Shown piece after piece: positions 1 to 6,033 of a stretch of DNA of 10,849 nt. Every line of letters starts with the position of its first letter. Positions within the stretch are counted from its first letter, which is position 1. A model generated the notes under the pieces. It did not search any database and was not told the DNA's origin. It worked only from the letters and a program-made list of their open reading frames with translations. Position numbers and translations under genes: made by a program. This DNA comes from Planoprotostelium fungivorum (lineage: Eukaryota; Evosea; Variosea; Cavosteliida; Cavosteliaceae): assembly GCA_003024175.1 (NCBI GenBank), contig MDYQ01000444.1, positions 1 through 10,849 on the forward strand, in the 5' to 3' direction.

Positions 1-67
1 TGACAATATACCCTGCAGAACTTAAACCTAAACAAGTAATTCGTGATCCTGGTTCTACTTTTCCGGG

Positions 68-180
68 ATATCGAGGCTAATCTTGAATATTGTAGATAAA
101 TTTCTTGCTCAAAACGTTCATCTCTCGTCTCCAGATCCTTTCTGCCAGGGTGTCTGGGCTGGTTGGGCTGTTTCTCGAAT
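68..180 (-). repeat. Inverted repeat, left arm (~113 bp)
   Basis: The reverse complement of this stretch matches 913-1020 almost base for base. By eye there are 9 substitutions over 108 aligned bases plus one 5-base insertion in this arm. Most differences are transitions and 8 of the 9 fall in the outer 45 bases. The outer end reads atatcgaggct. The arm has no obvious flanking target duplication. On the minus strand one frame stays open from here to the window edge, and another reads DTLAERIWRREMNVL, so the repeat may come from a coding sequence. What family it belongs to is not known to me. Confidence 0.9.
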
Positions 181-255
181 ATTTTTGTTTTCGGATTTCG
201 CATCTGCGAACCGCGCTTTACAACTGATGTGATCCGATCTTGCTTCAATTTCCAG

Positions 256-983
256 AGACCTCGGCCACGCACAGGTAGACGCTCTACTAAATCGTCGCTG
301 CTCATTATCTCATTGTCGGTCCATGTTTAACATGAGTTGATTCCTTTCAGGTCTTTGGCCGTCTTATAGACTTCGTTTTGGACGAGCGCGTCCACAGGTA
401 ACAATAGTTTGCTGGCGTTGGTTCCTCTCTCACATTCTGACTCTATTCTAGTTCTTGATCCGTATTGTCCACTGCCCCTTTTTCGAGGTAACAACACAAA
501 ATTATACGACGGTATCTGTCTCATTTTCCAACTCCAAAACAGATCTCGTCCTTTTCATCCCGTCATTAATCATCGCCACTTCGAACAGTCTCAAAGGTAA
601 AATCATACGCTCGGATCGAATGCTTGGCCTCTCGACCTCTCGAGACGTCGGCATGTGTTCATCTTTTTCATTCATCTTTTTCATGTTCTGATAGACTTTC
701 TAGTTTGCAAAAGAAAATGGCTCAAGCATCAATAACACCCTTCCAAGCTTTCAAGAATGCCCTCACCCAGCCGTGGGATAAGATCAAGACAGCCGACACA
801 AAAGCAGAACGGACAGACATTATTAAGGAGGTTTTGCCACAAGTCACTGCACTGGACCTCCGCTCAATTCTCTCGACTTTCATTATTCTCTTTTTATTCT
901 ATATATATATATATTCGAGAAACAGCCAGCCCAGACACCCTGGCAGAAAGGATTTGGAGACGAGAGATGAACGTTTTGAGTGA
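256..983 (+). pseudogene. Partial or decayed multi-exon gene, best start at 717
   Basis: Several intron-like intervals lie in a row on the plus strand: gtaaca...ctag at 398-451, gtaaca...aacag at 488-542, and a long gtaaaatc...tttctag interval (597 to about 703) with a strong pyrimidine tract. The exons between them do not keep one open frame, so they are either untranslated leader exons or relics. An ATG at 717 in a good context (aaaatggct) opens an 88-codon frame to 983. Its first ~50 residues (starting MAQASITPFQAFKNALTQPW) look coding and hydrophilic. The hydrophobic stretch that follows comes from a pyrimidine tract plus TA run and is more likely an intron end than a membrane segment. 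The frame then enters the right repeat arm and stops. I do not recognise the protein. Confidence 0.3.
899..915. repeat. Short TA microsatellite
   Basis: An alternating TA run directly adjoins the inner edge of the right inverted-repeat arm. Such AT-rich runs beside inverted repeats are prone to slippage. Confidence 0.7.
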
Positions 984-1020
984 GGAGTTTATCTAGGATA
1001 CTCAAGACTAGCCTCGATAT
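913..1020 (+). repeat. Inverted repeat, right arm (~108 bp)
   Basis: This is the partner of 68-180 in inverted orientation, about 730 bp away. It begins directly after a short TA run (about 901-914) and ends in agcctcgatat. The frame DTLAERIWRREMNVL is shared with the left arm and runs into a stop in both copies, shortly after in this one. A transcript spanning both arms could fold into a long hairpin. It could be the terminal repeat of a ~950-bp element or an inverted duplication of a gene fragment; no target duplication decides between these. Confidence 0.9.
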
Positions 1021-1244
1021 GGAGAAGTATATGTAGGACCAGAACCAGGAAAAGTTACAGGAGGTCTACTAGGTGATACTGAAGGACGAGGAGGTCCAGA
1101 ACGAGGCCATGGGAAATGAGGAGGTATGTTGGGGCGATCGTCACGCTGCATGACTGTATCCGGTGGTTGCTTTAAGGTATGTAACGCAACTGCATTTTCC
1201 CTTGCTTTCAAAGAACAAAAAGCGAATCATCTCATGACCTGAGG

Positions 1245-1295
1245 ATCACGTGATGGTGGCCCGCGATCACGCACGACCGCCATTTACATCACGTG
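1245..1295. promoter_or_regulatory. Paired CACGTG (E/G-box-like) elements
   Basis: A perfect 10-bp palindrome, atcacgtgat, lies at 1245-1254 and a second CACGTG core at 1290-1295. The pair sits inside a looser inverted repeat: atggtgg at 1253-1259 pairs with ccaccat at 1301-1307. CACGTG is the classic bHLH/bZIP core in plants, fungi and animals. The position about 170-215 bp upstream of a small ORF fits a promoter, but function is inferred from the motif only. Confidence 0.4.
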
Positions 1296-1315
1296 GGACC
1301 ACCATTTCATGTGAA

Positions 1316-1338
1316 ACGGAGTTACAATTTTACTCCGT
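1316..1338 (+). other. Hairpin, 7-bp perfect stem
   Basis: acggagt (1316-1322) is followed by a 9-base AT-rich loop and its exact complement actccgt (1332-1338). It could be a transcript hairpin or a protein-binding palindrome; nothing else supports a function. Confidence 0.4.
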
Positions 1339-1462
1339 CTCTTAGAATCACTCGTGGCAGAGCCCTCATGAGGATCTCATGGCGGAAGCAGAGAAGGAGG
1401 GAATTTATTGATCTGAGTGAGGAATCATTTTCAACCGAACACAACCACACAAACACCCCACC

Positions 1463-1639
1463 ATGTACAACGGAGGGTGCGATGCCTCAAACAGGGGAGT
1501 GGCTGCACAAATTAGGGACAAGGCTGCAAAAGGTACTGAAGTGCGACGGGCTGCCAACAAAGTAGTGCACTGTAACAACAACAAAAGTGACTGCCCGAAC
1601 ACCACCAACTTCCACAACGCTGCGGCAAAAGGGAAATAA
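1463..1639 (+). CDS. Small ORF, 58 residues, unknown function
   Basis: The frame opens with ATG after a clean A/C-rich leader (cacaaacaccccacc) and runs 58 codons to TAA. The product is basic and polar, rich in Ala, Asn and Lys, and has three Cys, two of them in an HCNNNKSDC segment near residues 36-44. It has no signal peptide or membrane helix. The duplicate of its 3' part at 2008-2128 is followed 22 bases after the stop by AATAAA (2151-2156), which suits a short 3' UTR. Between copies the frame shows one Arg-to-Gln change (CGA/CAA) and one silent change (CCG/CCA). I do not recognise the family. It may be a host gene or part of a repeat family. A longer overlapping plus frame (to 1565) lacks an ATG and is the weaker choice. 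Confidence 0.4.
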   Translation: MYNGGCDASNRGVAAQIRDKAAKGTEVRRAANKVVHCNNNKSDCPNTTNFHNAAAKGK

Positions 1640-1651
1640 GATGCGTTGACC
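1518..1651 (+). repeat. 134-bp direct repeat, copy A (uninterrupted)
   Basis: It is identical to 2007-2140 except at two positions. Both are CpG here and CpA in copy B (cgac/caac and ccga/ccaa), the pattern left by deamination of methylated CpG on the opposite strand. The copy ends exactly one base before the N at 1652. Upstream it continues smoothly into the 5' half of the small ORF, so it looks like the undisturbed locus. Confidence 0.95.
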
Positions 1652-1652
1652 N
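1652..1652. other. Single ambiguous base (N), probable contig join
   Basis: The only N in the window falls exactly between the end of repeat copy A and the start of the retrotransposon tail. The same 134-bp sequence lies on both sides of the join. Some scaffolders place a single n where two contigs are predicted to overlap but cannot be merged. The simplest reading is an artificial junction rather than a sequenced base. Confidence 0.75.
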
Positions 1653-1653
1653 A

Positions 1654-1788
1654 AGCTGGAAAGGTTATGGCCCAGAGGAGAATTTGTGGTTACCTGAGGA
1701 CAACCTGTCTAATAGCCCGGACCTGGTGGCAGATTTCAAGGCAAGGACTGCTCGCGTCACCACATCCAAGAGGAAGCGCAAGAACTGA
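1654..1788 (+). mobile_element. pol (fragment): Ty3/Gypsy chromovirus integrase C-terminus (half chromodomain)
   Basis: The frame from 1654 to the TGA at 1786-1788 gives 44 residues. They start SWKGYGPEENLWLPEDNL and end in a basic tail, TSKRKRKN. The W-K-G-Y...W-x-P-E-x-N-L pattern is the second half of a chromodomain as found at the C-terminus of chromovirus integrases, where it steers integration by binding modified histone tails. The domain's first half, the integrase core, RT, RNase H, protease and gag are all missing, cut off at the N. No 5' LTR is present. A 3' LTR begins 22 bases after the stop, which is the normal order for this class. Confidence 0.85.
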
Positions 1789-1795
1789 TCCGCTG

Positions 1796-1809
1796 GATCA
1801 AGGGGACAA
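1796..1809 (+). other. Candidate polypurine tract
   Basis: The purine-rich sequence atcaaggggacaa lies immediately before the LTR start, where a Ty3/Gypsy element carries the primer for plus-strand DNA synthesis. It is short and broken by one C, so the assignment rests on position. Confidence 0.5.
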
Positions 1810-2007
1810 TGTTATGACGCTACGTGTAGAAGAGGAATATCGACGAGAAAAGGAATTGATTTAACGGTCTACAATTGTATTGTGTAATAAAAAGGGATTG
1901 TTCGAAGCCCCTCTGCAAGTAGAGAGGTCTCGTACATCACCATCAAGTCCACCATCTGCATCCATCCTTTACCCCAACATCAAGTGTGAGATAATCCTTT
2001 TATAACA
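1810..2007 (+). mobile_element. 198-bp LTR of the chromovirus
   Basis: The LTR starts TGTTAT and ends ATAACA, a perfect 6-bp terminal inverted repeat with the canonical TG...CA ends. It follows the integrase stop and polypurine tract. It contains an AATAAA at 1886-1891 in an AT-rich stretch (tgtgtaataaaaaggg), a plausible poly(A) signal or core promoter. Directly after it is CAAGG (2008-2012), which also occurs at 1519-1523 in the uninterrupted copy A, as expected for a 5-bp target duplication. At ~200 bp it is short for an LTR but within the range of chromoviruses. Confidence 0.8.
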
Positions 2008-2140
2008 CAAGGCTGCAAAAGGTACTGAAGTGCAACGGGCTGCCAACAAAGTAGTGCACTGTAACAACAACAAAAGTGACTGCCCAAACACCACCAACTT
2101 CCACAACGCTGCGGCAAAAGGGAAATAAGATGCGTTGACC
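2007..2140 (+). repeat. 134-bp direct repeat, copy B (3' flank of the insertion)
   Basis: The copy begins at the LTR's last base. It repeats 1518-1651 with two CpG/CpA differences and carries the 3' two-thirds of the small ORF with no start codon. It continues past the end of copy A into tcaccatcacaataaag (AATAAA at 2151-2156), so it is the real genomic continuation of the locus. The ORF here is split from its 5' part by the retrotransposon. Confidence 0.95.
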
Positions 2141-2156
2141 TCACCATCACAATAAA

Positions 2157-2715
2157 GAACCATGCAGAACTTCCATTCCTCTCTGTATTGTATATGAGTG
2201 TGGGTTTGAACCTTGTAGCCAAGCATGACATTCAACTTCATGCAGAAACGCCAACTTGACGAAAAAGAGAGAACACGGAGCAAATGAGAGACGTGTATTT
2301 TCCGTTTATTTCCCGACTACGTCTAAGTGATGAGACGAGGTTCTCACGACTGATAGCACTTACAGTTAGACACCTTCGGTAGGATAATGGTCATTGTATT
2401 GAAGCAGAGAACGGAGAAATCCAATAAAATATTTTGCAAATGAGAGACGGTGATCTCTCTTTTTCGTCAGGTTGGCGTTCAGACATGGATTTCCACACAG
2501 TCTGCAAAAAGCGAGTACAGAGCGCGCGAAAGCTTACAAATGTTTTGCAGAGGATTACCAAACAGAACACAGGAGGCGAGCATTCAGTGCAAGGTGAGTT
2601 GTAGAGAAATCCGCTATAATATTCCCTTTTACTATGATGTGAGTTTCGTCAGGACATCCATAGGGACTCTCTTTTCGTTATTTTCTGGATCACAAATATT
2701 CCGTCGCCCACAAGC
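2157..2715 (+). promoter_or_regulatory. Upstream region and probable leader of the SDR gene
   Basis: No whole gene is visible. A 14-bp direct repeat, gcaaatgagagacg, occurs at 2280-2293 and 2436-2449. An ATG at 2485 opens a 36-codon frame (begins MDFHTVCKKRVQSARK) that ends at a good donor (aag|gtgagt, 2594). A matching acceptor tttcgtcag ends at 2652. If spliced, the frame stops three codons on, so it would be a 39-residue upstream ORF in a leader with one ~59-nt intron. It could instead be the first exon of an unrelated gene whose next exon I cannot find. Confidence 0.4.
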
Positions 2716-3723
2716 ATGGCCACCACCTCTGACTTCTCTGCCTCTTCTCTGTATCGTCTCGATGGCCTCGTATCTGTTATCACAGGAGGTAATGGACTTC
2801 CCTAATCATTGTTGACGGAGTAGGTGCCACCGGTTTGGGCATGATGATGGCACGCACGTTTGCTGACAACGGGGCAACTGTATACATCCTAGGCCGAAGA
2901 GAGGACAGATTAAAGCAATCTGTTGAGAGCTACAAAGGAGATCGGGGGTCCATACGCCCCATTGTCTGCGACGTCACCGATCGCTCTTCCCTCTTGGCAG
3001 CGGCAGATGCCATCTCGAAGGAACAGAAGAGTGTTCACATCCTCGTCAATAATGCAGGAAGGGGTGTTCGACATCTCGCAGGCATAGACGCCGCCATGCA
3101 AGCCGATGTCAACAAGATGAGAGACTTCTTGATGGCCGAGCCACAAAGCGACTGGGAGGATACGTTGAACGTCAACTTGACAGCCGGCTACTTCTGCACC
3201 GTCGCCTTCATGCCTCTGCTGGCCGCCGGAAGCGCAGAGAAGAGATACACCAGCCAAGTCATCTTCATCTCTTCCGTGATGGGCACATTGAAAGTCCCAA
3301 TCGGCAGTTTGGCCTACCAAGTCTCGAAAGCTGGACTCAACCACCTCTCCAAATGCCTCGGAAACTTTCTCCTTCCTTTCAACGTGCGCACCAACACGAT
3401 GGCGCCAGGGTGAATGACGATCACGATGAGCTTACGATTCTGACGCCCTTTCAGATTCTTCCCTTCAGAGTTGTCCACACTGAAGCCGTCTGATGAGAAC
3501 GGTAGGAATTCAGCAGAGGATATCGGTCCTCTAGCGGCAGCCATCACCCCCGCAAAGAGGATAGGACTGGAGGAAGAGATTGCACAGACCGCCCTCTTCA
3601 TGGCTACTAACCAATTCCTGGTGCGTTATTCGATTCTCATACGAGAAATTCATTTCGAAACAGAATGGAGCGATCATCAATGTCGATGGAGGCCTCCACC
3701 TAACTCTTCCCTCCACTTTCTAA
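2716..3723 (+). CDS. Short-chain dehydrogenase/reductase (classical SDR), 4 exons
   Basis: Exons are 2716-2788, 2824-3409, 3455-3620 and 3664-3723. The introns are 35, 45 and 43 nt and the frame is unbroken for 294 residues. The fold is a Rossmann NAD(P)-binding domain. It has the glycine motif TGGATGLG (residues ~23-30), the NNAG motif, the ISS catalytic serine and the YQVSK active site, followed by APGFFPSE and a C-terminal NQFLNGAIINVDGG block typical of classical SDRs. It should be a soluble oxidoreductase acting on an alcohol or carbonyl; the substrate cannot be read from sequence. The GRRED after the second strand suggests NADP(H) over NAD(H). The style (FLNG..I.VDGG, APG.FPSE) resembles many fungal and bacterial SDRs. 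The start is the first ATG in frame, 24 codons before the 35-nt intron. Nothing in the neighbours points to a pathway. Confidence 0.93.
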
Positions 3724-3887
3724 ACTCGTAGAATGGAAAACTCTTATTTTCCTTTATGACTGGATCGTCTTCGCTGTGAATTTAAGCTACTGGCCTTGAT
3801 GCTGCGACCTGGTGTGCGGTGTAGAGCGCCAGACAAGTGTCGCTCGTGAGTCATTTCCGATCGAGCCGCACAAAAGAGGGAGTGTGA
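3724..3887. other. Short intergenic spacer
   Basis: These 164 bases separate two same-strand genes. They must hold the SDR 3' UTR and the next promoter. I see no RNA gene or clear motif in them. Confidence 0.5.
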
Positions 3888-4961
3888 ATGAATCATGCCC
3901 CTCTGGAGCGTCCATTACAATCTCTCAGCGATAGACAATTGGACATAGTCTACCGATTTCATGATGTCATCCCTCTGGTAACATGCACTTCGAAGCTCAC
4001 TGCTGTAGTAATCTACCTCTTTGTATGCATCCGATCCAGCATGTTCACCAATCTTATCCTAATCACCGCGGTTGCTCATTTGATCGACGTATTATTAGAT
4101 TTCATACCGACGTATCGGTGAGTAGACGATCACCTCGAGATCCTAACAGTTCAATAGAGGGAGACTGAGATTACAGAACTTCATCAACACACAACTTCGC
4201 GATAATTGGGTCCTCACCGAAGAAAGTCGAAAGATGATGAGTGAAAACAGACCATTTACGGCCACATTGCGATACACCATCGTAGCCCTCGCAGTCAATA
4301 TTTTCATGTATAGTGAGTACCGATGCATCTTTTCCAATGTAACGTCCTCCAGCTCTCGTTCTCAAAGAGACTTCTCTCGTGTGGTGTTCACAAGATTTCG
4401 TCCTCCTCTCTTACTCTTGGCTCATCTTCCTCCTCTACGATCTCACGAGGCACATGGTATACGAATATCGCCACACGCGAAGGTGATCCCATCATCCTTC
4501 CCATCTGATCTCATCTCATCTCAGTCTCGATCCACTGAGAGACTGGTGCGCCTTCGGTGAGAGCTCCGTCTGCACTGGCGGAGTGATCACCCACTTTGCA
4601 TCGTGGAACTCAGACTGCTCCTCTTCCTGGAAAGTCGAGTGTACCGAGACGAACGCTCGTCTCGTCCGCGGTAAATCCGCTCGCTTCATAGAAAAACAGA
4701 ATCGAGACGGACAGCCGGTCATGTGCTTAGAGTTGAAGATATTCGATGTCTACAGAAACGCAGAGAGAGAGATAGTGGTGAGAGGAAGGGAAGACGAAGA
4801 TTGAGTGAGAACAGATGCCTGTGCCGGAGGGAATGAAAGAGAAGGTGACGTACTGGGCCAACGAGTTTGCATCGGGAGGGTTCATCACGGATGTCGTGTG
4901 GAAGAGACAAGAGAAGGAGATCAACTTCCCGTCTGATTCCATCATTATATCACCCCAGTAG
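3888..4961 (+). CDS. Multi-pass membrane protein of unknown family, 5 exons
   Basis: Exons are 3888-4117, 4158-4312, 4353-4482, 4525-4777 and 4815-4961. All four introns are 37-42 nt and the frame is continuous for 304 residues. The N-terminal 30 residues are soluble. Hydrophobic helices follow at about 40-52 (AVVIYLFVCI), 54-73 (FTNLILITAVAHLIDVLLDF), 112-131 and 138-160, giving probably four spans. The C-terminal ~135 residues are hydrophilic and contain a Cys-rich patch (WCAFGESSVC, SDCSSSW, VEC). An intron-like interval at 3978-4039 was rejected because reading through keeps the frame and makes a membrane helix. I do not recognise the family. A transporter-like or ER membrane protein is possible but unsupported. 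Confidence 0.75.
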
Positions 4962-5522
4962 GTGTACCGTAAGATTGTAGATAAAATTTGAGTATATGCA
5001 CGTAGTCCTTTACGTTTTCTGTACGTATCAGTGACATTCCACCTTGAGAAGATGGAATTATTGTGGTATTGTGCAAACTCGAGATCAGCAACCTCTTAAA
5101 TTGTGAGCCATGGACAGCTACGAGGACAATAAGAGAGAATTCTGCGATTGATTGAACGGACATCCATATTACCCTGAATAGCCACATGATTGGTAGCTGT
5201 GATACTTTGATGATTGATGATCAGCTTGCAGCACTTCAACAACTTCATCGTGACACAGGTGTGCTGACGGATCAGAATGAGATTGAATCGTCAACAATGA
5301 ATGGTCTCTCATCTTTCATCTGAAGACGATCGATCCACTGAGCCACCAGTGTGATTCAATGAGGGGTACCATCGATCCGTGATTAACTCTCAAATCTAAA
5401 GTTGAAGGCTTCATGCAATTTGAAGCCGCGACATCCCTCTCTGAAGTCATATTAATAGTGCATAGCTGCATGTTGAGTCAGTAATCAGCTCCCAATTTAT
5501 TTCAAAAAGAAATCAGATTCCC
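4962..5522. other. 561-bp gap with a small ORF and a hairpin
   Basis: The gap holds the 3' UTR of the membrane-protein gene and the promoter of the propeptide gene. A 37-codon ATG frame at 5210-5323 (begins MIDDQLAALQQLHRDTG) looks mildly coding but has no splice partner that I can support. A hairpin at 5407-5427 is listed separately. No RNA gene is evident. Confidence 0.4.
5407..5427 (+). other. Hairpin, 7-bp perfect stem, upstream of the propeptide gene
   Basis: ggcttca pairs exactly with tgaagcc across a 7-base loop (tgcaatt). It lies about 95 bp upstream of the ATG at 5523. It may be a regulatory palindrome or leader hairpin; function is unknown. Confidence 0.45.
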
Positions 5523-5904
5523 ATGATGCGTCACATCACAATCCTCCTGTTAGTGGTTCTGTTATCAAATCTGATGGCAGGGTGAAAATCGAATGGGTTT
5601 TGGTTCCTTATAATGCAATAGACAAGAGGTACCTACGAATCAGTGGGCTGTCCAATTAAAGAAGGAGGCAGACCCAGAACGAACGGCAGAGTCGCACGGG
5701 TTCACATATAAATCCTCCATTGGATCATTGCCAGACCATTATCTGTTCGAAAAGAAGTCTGACACCATTATCGGTGAGACACATCCAAAGCTCGAGGACG
5801 ACCCAAATGTTCTTTGGTCAGAACGACAGGTAACGACAGTGATATCCCACGATGGTAATTCTGGATAGATTCTCAGACAAAGAGCGAAGAGGGATGAACT
5901 ATGA
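5523..5904 (+). CDS. Stand-alone kexin/furin-type (S8) propeptide with C-terminal RDEL
   Basis: Exons are 5523-5581, 5622-5829 and 5869-5904, with introns of 40 and 39 nt, giving 100 residues. Residues 1-19 are a clear signal peptide (core ITILLLVVLLSNLMA). Residues ~24-97 match the proprotein convertase propeptide: NQWAVQL, an HGF turn, IGSLPDHYLF, then DPNVLWSERQ and the RQRAKR cleavage site. This lines up closely with the end of the furin propeptide (QVAKRRTKR before the protease). The protein stops directly after, at RAKRDEL, so the last four residues are RDEL, a variant of the KDEL/HDEL ER-retrieval signal. In the family the propeptide acts as folding chaperone and inhibitor of its protease. 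Here no protease domain follows: the convergent gene ends at 6034. It is either a trans-acting ER-resident propeptide or a truncated gene copy. The acceptor at 5868 is chosen because it restores the family alignment; the acceptor at 5876 would give a short unrelated tail. Confidence 0.85.
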
Positions 5905-6033
5905 TAGTACTATCTCTCAGTTCCTCCAACATCCACAATCTTCGCACATTCCACAGATGCTGTCTCCATAATGGAATAAAAGGAAAAGATGGTTCATCCA
6001 TCGCGATCGATCGACACCATCTCATGCGTGACA
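5905..6033. other. Convergent 3' ends
   Basis: These 129 bases lie between two facing stop codons (TGA at 5902-5904 on plus, TGA at 6036-6034 on minus) and must hold both poly(A) sites. That leaves no room for an S8 catalytic domain of about 300 residues. Confidence 0.75.

Larger units (their letters stand above)
1021..1462. other. Gene-poor stretch with CACGTG boxes and a hairpin
   Basis: No convincing protein gene is visible. The left part (1021-1130) reads as a purine-rich degenerate coding-like sequence with several in-frame TAG codons in the frame that otherwise looks coding (for example VILKDEEVQNEAMGNEE, then a gtatgt donor-like site near 1122). The right part holds two CACGTG boxes and a hairpin, listed separately, and then an A/C-rich leader just before the ATG at 1463. 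It may be the promoter and 5' UTR of that small ORF. Confidence 0.5.

Noticed and set aside
68-1020. Calling the inverted repeat a MITE or DNA transposon
   Set aside because: I see no target-site duplication outside the arms and no transposase; the inverted repeat alone does not prove it.
1008-1211. Minus-strand proline-rich frame (PPHFPWPRSGPPRP)
   Set aside because: It lacks an ATG start and is antisense to a purine-rich strand, which yields Pro-rich frames by composition alone.
1293-1565. 90-codon plus frame overlapping the small ORF
   Set aside because: It has no ATG at its start. The 1463 ATG frame has a better leader, stop and poly(A) context, and a less random composition.
1405-1617. 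Minus-strand frame with a signal-peptide-like start (WKLVVFGQSLLLLLQC)
   Set aside because: The hydrophobic run is the antisense of Asn/Lys codons (aac aac aac aaa) in the small ORF. The frame is cut off differently in the second copy, and no intron or poly(A) signal supports it.
2910-3344. 144-codon minus-strand open frame
   Set aside because: It is the shadow of the SDR exon, which carries all the family motifs on the plus strand.
3978-4039. 62-nt GT-AG interval in the membrane-protein gene
   Set aside because: Splicing it shifts the frame into a stop in the next exon, while reading through gives a membrane helix and fits all later phases.
4945-5187. 80-codon minus-strand frame with a hydrophobic start (MWLFRVIWMS)
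   Set aside because: It overlaps the 3' end of the membrane-protein gene, has no splice partners or family motif, and lies in an otherwise non-coding gap.
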